In this document: one piece after another, positions 48,501 to 59,851 of the stretch
Position numbering within the stretch: the stretch's first letter is position 1
Layout: each line of letters begins with the position of its first letter
Source of the DNA: Plumapathes pennacea
Lineage: Eukaryota > Cnidaria > Anthozoa > Antipatharia > Myriopathidae
Direction of reading: 5' to 3'
DNA length: 64,000 nt
NCBI GenBank assembly: GCA_964036295.1
Contig: OZ038465.1
Location: forward strand, 5,504,667-5,568,666
The notes under the pieces: generated by a model
What the model was told of the DNA's origin: nothing
Database searches by the model: none
Seen by the model: only the letters and a program-made list of their open reading frames with translations
Position numbers and translations under genes: made by a program

Positions 48501-50633
48501 TTTCTTGCTATAGTTTACGCTAGAGATAAATGGAGGTGTCGTACTTTGGAAGAAGTTTTAAGCGAGGCCGAGGTAACTGTTGGTTTTCTAACTATTGCAG
48601 ATAACGACGAATGCATGGAGAGCTCCACTCTTTGTGAAAACGGAAAGTATTGCGTCAACATACCAGCGTCCTACGAATGTGAAGGTACAGTTTATCCCTG
48701 TGATCCGAGCTGGAGAGGAGTACAAAAAGCTTAAAGTGCTTTTGTGTGGGGGTAGGGGATGTTTTAAAGTTTTTACCTTCTTCTGGAGAGGTCATAAGAG
48801 TTTTGTCCTGTCTTTACCACAAAATGTATCTAAGAGTCTAAAATTTCAATATTTTCACTACTGGGAGTTACCAACTTCAAATTTCTCTTTCATTCTCTCA
48901 CCATATATAGTCATACTGAACAGCAAGAAAAAGTTGACAGTCAATAGCCTGCTTAGACGACAGCTGATTGAACTATCAATTCTCATTACATCACTCATAC
49001 ATTTTCTTCTTGAATGGTTGGGAGAATCTGTATTTTGAGTTTGGGAGTGAAAGGGTTAAACTTGTTGGGTTTCCTCTGTCTACAGCCTGTGATCCTGCGT
49101 GTGTCTCGTGCATCGGTCAAGGCCGTCAAGGCTGCACCAAATGCACCACGGGATACGCGATGAGTAGCAACGGATGTGAAGGTAGGCTTTTCTTTATATG
49201 AAGGAAACTGTTCCCGTTTTTGCATGAGCTGCAAGCAATCGGGTTTGCTTTTGTCCCTGATTTGTTACCAAACATGTGTGGATCAATCCAAAAGCGCAGT
49301 AAACGCAATAGCCGAAGCAATTACACGAGTAGTTCAACTGCCATCTGAAAACCTCTCTAAAGAAATGTATGAATAGTTGTAACGCCTAGTTACATGCGAA
49401 GGAGGGTGGCCCAGGAACCTGTGCAAAGTACAATTAGGCCCCGTCCACACTAATCCGGATAAATTTGAAAACGGAGTTTTCATACGAAAAACGCATCGAA
49501 AGTTTTCCGTCCACACTATCGTTTTCGAATCGTTTTCGCTGTCCACACTAATACGCTGGACTGACCAAAAACGCTAAATGCCCGAATTGAGCATGTACAC
49601 AGAGATCACTGACATCATAACGTCATGCGTTTTCGAAAAGCTCCGTTTTCGCCGTCCACACTACACCATGAAACCGGAATTTTCGAAAATATCCACTCTG
49701 GAGAGCGTTTTCGAACATATCCGTTTTCGGTCACCGAAAACGCGTCTTAGTGTGGACGGGAGGCCAAAACGGATAAATAAATATCCGTTTTCAAATTTAT
49801 CCGGATTAGTGTGGACGGGGCCTTAGACTAATCATGGATTAGGTTTGGAAACGTGTGTTTTGAACTTTAAAGTGCTCTTAATTTCAATACTTTTATCCTG
49901 ATAACATCGCTTGTACAATTTACACCAAGTAAATAGTTGACCAGGGCCCGGTTGTTCAAAGCATGGTTAGGCTAATCCTGGGTTAAGTCTAAACTTTGTT
50001 GTCATTTTGAGCCTGAAGTTGGGAAACCTTTCGTTTTGGAAATTTTTTGATCAAAACTCTGCAGTTTGTGGGCCAAAATCACGAGAAACAGAATTTAGTT
50101 AACCGAAATTTAGCTCAAACGAGAACTGGGCCCAGTGGAATATTTCTTGGTTTGAATGTTTAGCCTATGAGTTATAATGGTTTCTTTTTCGAAGACGCAA
50201 ATTAAGTGACGTCAACCCCGTAATTTTGTGTTCTTTCTTCCTTCTGGTCTGACTTTACTTTGACTTTTTAGATGTGGACGAGTGTGCGACGGGGGCAAAC
50301 GTTTGCGTCAAAGAAAGCGAAAAGTGCAAAAACACTGTGGGAAGCTACAAGTGTATATGCCGCTCGGGCTACGTGCGACAAAGAGGCAAATGTACAAAGA
50401 AAAAAGGTAAACAGACGGAGAAAAGCGCCACGAAAACAGAGGAAGAACTCTTACAGGAAGACCTTGAGAAAGGCAACTATTTTTCAGAGGCACAGCTGAA
50501 AATCGGTTCCCTTCTTTATGCCGTTTTCTTTGGCTGTTTGTTCATTGCGTTCAAGAAGAAGCAAATCTGGGCATTAGTTGGTTTGACGCTGCTTTATTTA
50601 TGTGTATTGTGGTACTTAAGCCATTCTCCCTGA
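42586..50633 (+). CDS. CRELD: CRELD, membrane isoform (cysteine-rich with EGF-like domains)
   Basis: Sixteen coding exons: 42586-42723, 43942-44024, 44243-44297, 44521-44576, 45146-45198, 45555-45593, 45704-45753, 45990-46116, 46586-46687, 46909-46989, 47199-47294, 47753-47833, 48298-48399, 48601-48684, 49086-49181, 50272-50633 (534 aa). A signal peptide is followed by CPTCKDIVEAF and the CRELD-specific WE-rich domain (GGGNTEWEE, EDWWF). Then come an EGF-like module (NGHGQCE to CDCDAGYEGDTC) and four furin-like/EGF pairs; vertebrate CRELDs have two. EGF exons 10, 12, 14 and 16 begin with D-x-(D/N)-EC, the calcium-binding form. Reading through exon 16 gives two hydrophobic helices (LLYAVFFGCLFIAF and ALVGLTLLYLCVLWYL) separated by KKKQ, like the CRELD1 hairpin. 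Exons 9-15 are all phase 1-1. Vertebrate CRELD proteins act in the ER on folding and maturation of client proteins. Divergent neighbour of HSP90B1. Confidence 0.92.
44681..44840. mobile_element. 160-bp MITE of Tc1/mariner (pogo-like) type in CRELD intron 4
   Basis: Left end CAGTGGAGTCTTGATAACTT continuing GAACCTC, right end GAGGTTCAAGTTATTGGGAT continuing TTCACTA, inverted with a few changes and flanked by TA on both sides. Noncoding. Confidence 0.6.
47838..47880. repeat. (GTT/ATT)n microsatellite
   Basis: Triplet repeat starting four bases inside CRELD intron 12. Confidence 0.85.
48880..49062. mobile_element. Dispersed repeat copy in CRELD intron 14
   Basis: Carries ACTCATACATTTTCTTCTTG, GGGAGAATCTGTATTTTGAG and the end TTGGGAGTGAAAGGGTTAA shared with the MITE-like element at 11144-11354 and with reverse-oriented sequence near 39000-39075. 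A further fragment lies at 48425-48475. Left boundary uncertain. Confidence 0.4.
49437..49822. mobile_element. 386-bp MITE with perfect 39-bp terminal inverted repeats
   Basis: Begins GGCCCCGTCCACACTAATCC and ends GGATTAGTGTGGACGGGGCC; the inverted identity extends 39 bases at each end. TTA is duplicated on both sides (49434-49436, 49823-49825), as for PIF/Harbinger elements. The interior repeats GTTTTCG and GTCCACACTA motifs and has no transposase. Lies in CRELD intron 15. Confidence 0.85.
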
Positions 50634-51667
50634 CACTTCTGTGTTATCTAAGTGACTTTTGAAGCCAGTGCAATGGCCCTCTTTTATCTTGGAAACGCTT
50701 GCTGCATATCAGTTGTCTGCGAGTCAGCCATTGTGGCTCTATCTTCGCACTTGGTTTTTATTACACCATGGAGCCGTTTATGGTGGGTTTCGCGGTTTCA
50801 GTATAGTGCACGAGTAGCTTGTTTCTCTCTTGGGAGTATTTACGCGCATCAACTTTACGTTGATGCGACCAAACCTAGTTATCAGAAGGAAACTATAGGA
50901 AACTTTGCACCCGTTCGGTGGCTCACTGCATAGCCCCAGGTGGCAGACAGAAGGCAAGCAAGAGGCTGTGCTATGATTACTAGTTTTGTTAATTGTATAC
51001 TATAACGGATGAAGTATAGGAGAATTCTGTGCGAATTAGTTTCTAAATTTAAAAACGCAGGGTAGTTAGCGCAGGTCTATAGACGGGGATGTGGACTTAA
51101 TCCAACACATCTATAGCAAACCAAGCAGTATAGTTTTAGCTCCTTTTGGTACTGGTTGATGATAGGTTTGTGTTTCCTTGGGGTCTAATTCCTTCCTTTC
51201 ACAAGTCGGTGTAATTAAATAGCGTTAAGTCTGTATGTAGTGTAATAATTACCTTTTTTATCTATTGCAAAACTTTATACTTTAACTTTTGTAACTCAAG
51301 ACTATATCTCTTTTTGTGTATGTGCGTGAATAATATGTACAGAATAAGTGTTTAGCTAGAAGTGAAATCAGTAATTTAGTTAACAGAGTATATGATAAAG
51401 ATCTATGAGCACTTCTCTGGCTTGAAAGCAGTCGGTCGAAGGACAATATGTATTTCCTGTCTAAACTAACCAGTTGTGACTATTCTTTTTTCTTTTCTCC
51501 TTAAATCCTAGTGTGTTTTTCAACACAGCCAAGTCGTCCTTCACACAGAGTCGCTTTTGCTCCCTTTATGTTCTTGTTTCTATTTTTAGTGGTGTAACGT
51601 TTTTATTTGTCTTTATTTGTAAGTCAGTCTTTTTGTTCATTTCGTTTTATTTTTGGTTTGTGTCCAG

Positions 51668-51792
51668 AAGTTAAGAAAGATGATGACGATGATGATGACG
51701 ATGATGATGATGATGATGACGCGGACAACGAACATGCTAAAGAGGACAAAAGCGACTCCAGTGTGGATAAAGATAAACACAGCGAGCTGTAG
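51668..51792 (+). CDS. CRELD: Alternative last exon of CRELD: acidic tail ending HSEL
   Basis: An internal donor in exon 16 (AAAAAAG/GTAAAC, cut after 50406, phase 1) joins in frame to acceptor GTGTCCAG at 51667. The result replaces the two membrane helices by EVKK, 14 Asp, a charged segment and terminal KDKHSEL: a soluble 500-aa isoform with an HSEL end that fits the KDEL-receptor class (x-x-E-L). Acidic tails plus retrieval signals are typical of calcium-rich ER-lumen proteins, and vertebrate CRELD2 is the soluble ER form. Frame and phase fit exactly; transcript proof is lacking. Confidence 0.75.
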
Positions 51793-51818
51793 TGTTAAGA
51801 AATTTTGAACTTTACGAA

Positions 51819-51824
51819 AATAAA
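51819..51824 (+). terminator. Polyadenylation signal for the HSEL isoform of CRELD
   Basis: AATAAA 27 bases after the alternative stop codon, followed by T-rich sequence. No equally good signal was seen just after the membrane-isoform stop at 50633. Confidence 0.55.
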
Positions 51825-52410
51825 TAAATTATTTGTACCATTTTACCAGTCTGGTTTCGTTTTCTCTGTTTTATTATTCCGCTCATACATTACACTATAT
51901 AAATTTCCAGCTTTTCTGAAGTCAAATGGAATATTATTCCTGAGAAACAACTCGTATTTGTCGCCTCCCTCCACCCCCACACCCACCGCCATCCTCTTTT
52001 GAGAAAATGTAAATACTCATTCGGGACAGTATGATGCTTACATGCAGTTATCCGATTTAAAACGGGTATGTTTCCTAGTGCGTATCGTTAATAGACTTTT
52101 ATGTAAAGTACTGCGGAATAGGCGCTCTGAAAACGGTAAAAAATAAATAAAAAAAAAATGGGGGGTGAAAAATTAAAACAGTGAAGTTTTTCTTTTTCTT
52201 TTCTTTTTCTTTTGCCTTATTTTATTTGACCCTTTGATGAGAAACATCAGCAAAACCACGTAAAACCTGAGGCTCATTTATTCGAAAAGTGGGATATTTT
52301 AGTCGAGAAAATGCTCTAACCTTTCGCGACCTGTTGATTGAAAAAGTATCAAATTTCATATCAAAACCTGCGTTATACTCCCAGGGCTATAGGCTATAGG
52401 CTATAAGATA
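51825..52410. other. Spacer between CRELD and satellite array
   Basis: No gene seen. A- and T-rich simple stretches near 52140-52215; just before the array the word CTATAGG is repeated (52388-52404). Confidence 0.5.
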
Positions 52411-54632
52411 CATAAAGCAAATGTATTGCAGAAAGTCTTCTTATAGTCCCAGGAAGGTTTCCTAAAAGTTTCAAGATTTTTCAATTTTTGCCCAAAATCG
52501 GCAAAAAACCCTTGGCTATAGCCTTAGTATTTTGTCAAATTCAAGCTGCTATATCTCGCCAACGGATGAAGATCGATAAAGCAAATGTATTGCAAAAAGT
52601 CTCGTAATAGTCCAAAGAAGGTTTCCTGAAAGTTTTAAGAGTTTTCAATTTTTGGCCAAAATCGGGAAAAAAACCCTGTGCTATAGCCTTAGTATTTTGT
52701 CAAAATTCCAAGATTTTTCGACCATCTCAGAATCGCATGAAACTTTCAGGAAACGTTCCTGGGACTATGCCGACGGGTTTCGCATAGTTTTTGTAATCTT
52801 TTAGGTCGCGGATCGTGAGAAATTAGAGCAAATTACACCAAATCATGCGCTAATTAAAACATCACACCTTTCGAGCAAAGGAGCCAAATTCAAGCTGCTA
52901 TATCTCGCCAACGGATGAAGATCGATAAAGCAAATGTATTGCAGAAAGTCTTGTAATAGTCCAAAGAAGGTTTCCTGAAAGTTTTAAGAGTTTTCAATTT
53001 TTGGCCAAAATCGGCAAAAAACCCTGTGCTATAGCCTTAGTATTTTGTCAAAATTCCAAGATTTTTCGACCATCTCAGAATCGCATGAAACTTTCAGGAA
53101 ACGTTCCTGGGACTATGCCGACGGGTTTCGCATAGTTTCTGTAAACTTTTAGGTCGCGCGTCGTGAGAAATTAGAGCAAATTACACCAAATCATGCGCTA
53201 ATTAAAACATCACAACTTTCGAGCAAAGGAGCCAAATTCAAGCTGCTATATCTCGCCAACGGATGAAGATCGATAAAGCAAATGTATTGCAGAAAGTCTT
53301 GTATTAAGTCCAAAGAAGGTTTCCTGAAAGTTTTAAGAGTTTTCAATTTTTGGCCAAAATCGGGAAAAAAACCCTGTGCTATAGCCTTAGTATTTTGTCA
53401 AAATTCCAAGACTTTTGACCATCTCAGAATCGCATGAAACTTTCAGGAAACGTTCCTGGGACTATGCCGACGGGTTTCGCATAGTTTCTGTAAACTTTTA
53501 GGTCGCGCGTCGTGAGAAATTAGAGCAAATTACACCAAATCATGCGCTAATTAAAACATCACACCTTTCGAGCAAAGGTGCCAAATTCAAGCTGCTATAT
53601 CTCGCCAACGGATGAAGATCGATAAAGCAAATGTATTGCAGAAAGTCTTGTAATAGTCCAAAGAAGGTTTCCTGAAAGTTTTAAGAGTTTTCAATTTTTG
53701 ACCAAAATCGGCAAAAAACCCTGTGCTATAGCCTTAGTATTTTGTCAAAATCCGGTCATTTTCCGACCATCTCAGAATCGCATGAAACTTTCAGGAAACG
53801 TTCCTGGGACTATGCCGACGGGTTTCGCATAGTTTTTTTTAAACTTTTAGGTCGCGCGTCGTGAGAAATTAGAGCAAATTACACCAAATCATGCGCTAAT
53901 TAAAACATCACACCTTTCGAGCAAAGGAGCCAAATTCAAGCTGCTATATCTCGCCAACGGATGAAGATCGATAAAGCAAATGTATTGCAGAAAGTCTTGT
54001 AATAGTCCAAAGAAGGTTTCCTGAAAGTTTTAAGAGTTTTCAATTTTTGGCCAAAATCGGGAAAAAATCCCTGTGCTATAGCCTTAGTATTTTGTCAAAA
54101 TTCCAAGATTTTTCGACCATCTCAGAATCGCATGAAACTTTCAGGAAACGTTCCTGGGACTATGCCGACGGGTTTCGCATAGTTTTTGTAAACTTTTAGG
54201 TCGCGCGTCGTGAGAAATTAGAGCAAAGTACACCAAATCATGCGCTAATTAAAACATCACACCTTTCGAGCAAAGGAGCCAAATTCAAGCTGCTATATCT
54301 CGCCAACGGATGAAGATCGATAAAGCAAATGTATTGCAGAAAGTCTTGTAATAGTCCAAAGAAGGTTTCCTGAAAGTTTTAAGAGTTTTCAATTTTTGGC
54401 CAAAATCGGCAAAAAACCCTGTGCTATAGCCTTGGTATTTTGTCAAAATTCCAAGATTTTTCGACCATCTCAGAATCGCATGAAACTTTCAGGAAACGTT
54501 CCTGGGACTATGCCGACGGGTTTCGCATAGTTTTTGTAAACTTTTAGGTCGCGCGTCGTGAGAAATTAGAGCAAATTACACCAAATCATGCGCTAATTAA
54601 AACATCACACCTTTCGAGCAAAGGAGCCAAAT

Positions 54633-56718
54633 TCAAGCTGCTATATCTCGCCAACGGATGAAGATCGATAAAGCAAATGTATTGCAGAAAGTCTTGTAAT
54701 AGTCCAAAGAAGGTTTCCTGAAAGTTTTAAGAGTTTTCAATTTTTGGCCAAAATCGGCAAAAAACCCTGTGCTATAGCCTTAGTATTTTGTCAAAATTCC
54801 AAGATTTTTCGACCATCTCAGAATCGCATGAAACTTTCAGGAAACGTTCCTGGGACTATGCCGACGGGTTTCGCATAGTTTTTGTAAACTTTTAGGTCGC
54901 GCGTCGTGAGAAATTAGAGCAAATTACACCAAATCATGCGCTAATTAAAACATCACACCTTTCGAGCAAAGGAGCCAAATTCAAGCTGCTATATCTCGCC
55001 AACGGATGAAGATCGATAAAGCAAATGTATTGCAAAAAGTCTTGTAATAGTCCAAAGAAGGTTTCCTGAAAGTTTTAAGAGTTTTCAATTTTTGGCCAAA
55101 ATCGGCAAAAAACCCTGTGCTATAGCCTTAGTATTTTTTCAAAATTTCAAGATTATTCGACTATCTCAGAATCGCATGAAACTTTCAGGAAACGTTCCTG
55201 GGACTATGCCGACGGGTTTCGCATAGTTTTTGTAAACTTTTAGGTCGCGCGTCGTGAGAAATTAGAGCAAATTACACCAAATCATGCGCTAAATAAAACA
55301 TCACACCTTTCGAGCAAAGGAGCCAAATTCAAGCTGCTATATCTCGCCAACGGATGAAGATCGATAAAGCAAATGTATTGCAGAAAGTCTTGTAATAGTC
55401 CAAAGAAGGTTTCCTGAAAGTTTTAAGAGTTTTCAATTTTTGGCCAAAATCGGCAAAAAACCCTGTGCTATAGCCTTAGTATTTTGTCAAAATTCCAAGA
55501 TTTTCGACCATCTCAGAATCGCATGAAACTTTCAGGAAACGTTCCTGGGACTATGCCGACGGGTTTCGCATAGTTTTTGTAAACTTTTAGGTCGCGGGTC
55601 GTGAGAAATTAGAGCAAATTACACCAAATCATGCGCTAATTAAAACATCACACCTTTCGAGCAAAGGAGCCAAATTCAAGCTGCTATATCTCGCCAACGG
55701 ATGAAGATCGATAAAGCAAATGTATTGCAGAAAGTCTTGTAATAGTCCAAAGAAGGTTTCCTGAAAGTTTTAAGAGTTTTCAATTTTTGGCCAAAATCGG
55801 CAAAAAACCCTGTGCTATAGCCTTAGTATTTTGTCAAAATTCCAAGATTTTTCGACCATCTCAGAATCGCATGAAACTTTCAGGAAACGTTCCTGGGACT
55901 ATGCCGACGGGTTTCGCATAGTTTTTGTAAACTTTTAGGTCGCGCGTCGTGAGAAATTAGAGCAAATTACACCAAATCATGCGCTAATTAAAACATCACA
56001 CCTTTCGAGCAAAGGAGCCAAATTCAAGCTGCTATATCTCGCCAACGGATGAAGATCGATAAAGCAAATGTATTGCAAAAAGTCTTGTAATAGTCCAAAG
56101 AAGGTTTCCTGAAAGTTTTAAGAGTTTTCAATTTTTGGCCAAAATCGGCAAAAAACCCTGTGCTATAGCCTTAGTATTTTTTCAAAATTTCAAGATTATT
56201 CGACTATCTCAGAATCGCATGAAACTTTCAGGAAACGTTCCTGGGACTATGCCGACGGGTTTCGCATAGTTTTTGTAAACTTTTAGGTCGCGCGTCGTGA
56301 GAAATTAGAGCAAATTACACCAAATCATGCGCTAAATAAAACATCACACCTTTCGAGCAAAGGAGCCAAATTCAAGCTGCTATATCTCGCCAACGGATGA
56401 AGATCGATAAAGCAAATGTATTGCAGAAAGTCTTGTAATAGTCCAAAGAAGGTTTCCTGAAAGTTTTAAGAGTTTTCAATTTTTGGCCAAAATCGGCAAA
56501 AAACCCTGTGCTATAGCCTTAGTATTTTGTCAAAATTCCAAGATTTTCGACCATCTCAGAATCGCATGAAACTTTCAGGAAACGTTCCTGGGACTATGCC
56601 GACGGGTTTCGCATAGTTTTTGTAAACTTTTAGGTCGCGGGTCGTGAGAAATTAGAGCAAATTACACCAAATCATGCGCTAATTAAAACATCACACCTTT
56701 CGAGCAAAGGAGCCAAAT
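54633..56718. repeat. Three-monomer block duplicated in tandem (1043 bp)
   Basis: Units 54633/54981/55329 and 55676/56024/56372 share private variants in the same order: the middle unit has GCAAAAAGTC, AAGATTATTCGACTATC and GCTAAATAAAAC; the third has AAGATTTTCGACC and GTCGCGGGTCG. Confidence 0.85.
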
Positions 56719-59700
56719 TCAAGCTGCTATATCTCGCCAACGGATGAAGATCGATAAAGCAAATGTATTGCAGAAAGTCTTGTAATAGTCCAAAGAAGGT
56801 TTCCTGAAAGTTTTAAGAGTTTTCAATTTTTGACCAAAATCGGCAAAAAACCCTGTGCTATAGCCTTAGTATTTTGTCAAAATTCCAAGATTTTTCGACC
56901 ATCTCAGAATCGCATGAAACTTTCAGGAAACGTTCCTGGGACTATGCCGACGGGTTTCGCATCGTTTTTGTAAACTTTTAGGTCGCGCGTCGTGAGAAAT
57001 TAGAGCAAAGTACACCAAATCATGCGCTAATTAAAACATCACAGCTTTCGAGCAAAGGAGCCAAATTCAAGCTGCTATATCTCGCCAACGGATGAAGATC
57101 GATAAAGCAAATGTATTGCAGAAAGTCTTGTAATAGTCCAAAGAAGGTTTCCTGAAAGTTTTAAGAGTTTTCAATTTTTGGCCAAAATCGGCAAAAAACC
57201 CTGTGCTATAGCCTTAGTATTTTGTCAAAATTCCAAGATTTTTCGACCATCTCAGAATCGCATGAAACTTTCAGGAAACGTTCCTGGGACTATGCCGACG
57301 GGTTTCGCATAGTTTTTGTAAACTTTTAGGTCGCGCGTCGTGAGAAATTAGAGCAAATTACACCAAATCATGCGCTAATTAAAACATCACACCTTTCGAG
57401 CAAAGGAGCCAAATTCAAGCTGCTATATCTCGCCAACGGATGAAGATCGATAAAGCAAATGTATTGCAGAAAGTCTTGTAATAGTCCAAAGAAGGTTTCC
57501 TGAAAGTTTTAAGAGTTTTCAATTTTTGGCCAAAATCGGCAAAAAACCCTGTGCTATAGCCTTAGTATTTTTTCAAAATTCCAAGATAATTCGACTATCT
57601 CAGAATCGCATGAAACTTTCAGGAAACGTTCCTGGGACTATGCCGACGGGTTTCGCATAGTTTTTGTAAACTTTTAGGTCGCGCGTCGTGAGAAATTAGA
57701 GCAAATTACACCAAATCATGCGCTAATTAAAACATCACACCTTTCGAGCAAAGGAGCCAAATTCAAGCTGCTATATCTCGCCAACGGATGAAGATCGATA
57801 AAGCAAATGTATTGCAGAAAGTCTTGTAATAGTCCAAAGAAGGTTTCCTGAAAGTTTTAAGAGTTTTCAATTTTTGGCCAAAATCGGCAAAAAACCCTGT
57901 GCTATAGCCTTAGTATTTTGTCAAAATTCCAAGATTTTTCGACCATCTCAGAATCGCATGAAACTTTCAGGAAACGTTCCTGGGACTATGCCGACGGGTT
58001 TCGCATAGTTTTTGTAAACTTTTAGGTCGCGGGTCGTGAGAAATTAGAGCAAATTACACCAAATCATGCGCTAATTAAAACGTCACACCTTTCGAGCAAA
58101 GGAGCCAAATTCAAGCTGCTATATCTCGCCAACGGATGAAGATCGATAAAGCAAATGTATTGCAGAAAGTCTTGTAATAGTCCAAAGAAGGTTTCCTGAA
58201 AGTTTTAAGAGTTTTCAATTTTTGGCCAAAATCGGGAAAAAAACCCTGTGCTATAGCCTTAGTATTTTGTGAAAATTCCAAGACTTTTGACCATCTCAGA
58301 ATCGCATGAAACTTTCAGGAAACGTTCCTGGGACTATGCCGACGGGTTTCGCATAGTTTTTGTAAACTTTTAGGTCGCGGGTCGTGAGAAATTAGAGCAA
58401 ATTACACCAAATCATGCGCTAATTAAAACATCACACCTTTCGAGCAAAGGAGCCAAATTCAAGCTGCTATATCTCGCCAACGGATGAAGATCGATAAAGC
58501 AAATGTATTGCAGAAAGTCTTGTAATAGTCCAAAGAAGGTTTCCTGAAAGTTTTAAGAGTTTTCAATTTTTGACCAAAATCGGCAAAAAACCCTGTGCTA
58601 TAGCCTTAGTATTTTGTCAAAATTCCAAGATTTTTCGACCATCTCAGAATCGCATGAAACTTTCAGGAAACGTTCCTGGGACTATGCCGACGGGTTTCGC
58701 ATAGTTTCTGTAAACTTTTAGGTCGCGCGTCGTGAGAAATTAGAGCAAATTACACCCAAATCATGCGCTAATTAAAACATCACACCTTTCGAGCAAAGGA
58801 GCCAAATTCAAGCTGCTATATCTCGCCAACGGATGAAGATCGATAAAGCAAATGTATTGCAGAAAGTCTTGTAATAGTCCAAAGAAGGTTTCCTGAAAGT
58901 TTTAAGAGTTTTCATTTTTTGACCAAAATCGGCAAAAAACCCTGTGCTATAGCCTTAGTATTTTCTCAAAATTCCAAGATTTTTCGACCATCTCAGAATC
59001 GCATGAAACTTTCAGGAAACGTTCCTGGGACTATGCCGACGGGTTTCGCATATTTTTTGTAAACTTTTAGGTCGCGCGTCGTGAGAAATTAGAGCAAAGT
59101 ACACCAAATCATGCGCTAATTAAAACATCACACCTTTCGAGCAAAGGAGCCAAATTCAAGCTGCTATATCTCGCCAACGGATGAAGATCGATAAAGCAAA
59201 TGTATTGCAGAAAGTCTTGTAATAGTCCAAAGAAGGTTTCCTGAAAGTTTTAAGAGTTTTCAATTTTTGGCCAAAATCGGCAAAAAACCCTGTGCTATAG
59301 CCTTAGTATTTTGTCAAAATTCCAAGATTTTTCGACCATCTCAGAATCGCATGAAACTTTCAGGAAACGTTCCTGGGACTATGCCGACGGGTTTCGCATA
59401 ATTTTTGTAAACTTTTAGGTCGCGCGTCGTGAGAAATTAGAGCAAATTACACCAAATCATGCGCTAATTAAAACATCACACCTTTCGAGCAAAGGAGCCA
59501 AATTCAAGCTGCTATATCTCGCCAACGGATGAAGATCGATAAAGCAAATGTATTGCAGAAAGTCTTGTAATAGTCCAAAGAAGGTTTCCTGAAAGTTTTA
59601 AGAGTTTTCAATTTTTGGCCAAAATCGGCAAAAAACCCTGTGCTATAGCCTTAGTATTTTTTCAAAATTCCAAGATTTTTCGACTATCTCAGAATCGCAT

Positions 59701-59851
59701 GAAACTTTCAGGAAACGTTCCTGGGACTATGCCGACGGGTTTCGCATAGTTTCTGTAAACTTTTAGGTCGCGCGTCGTGAGAAATTAGAGCAAAGTACAC
59801 CAAATCATGCGCTAATTAAAACATCACACCTTTCGAGCAAAGGAGCCAAAT

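Noticed and set aside
50652-50933. 93-codon open frame after the CRELD membrane-isoform stop
   Set aside because: Lies in the 3' UTR/last intron, has no recognisable domain, and there is no separate promoter.
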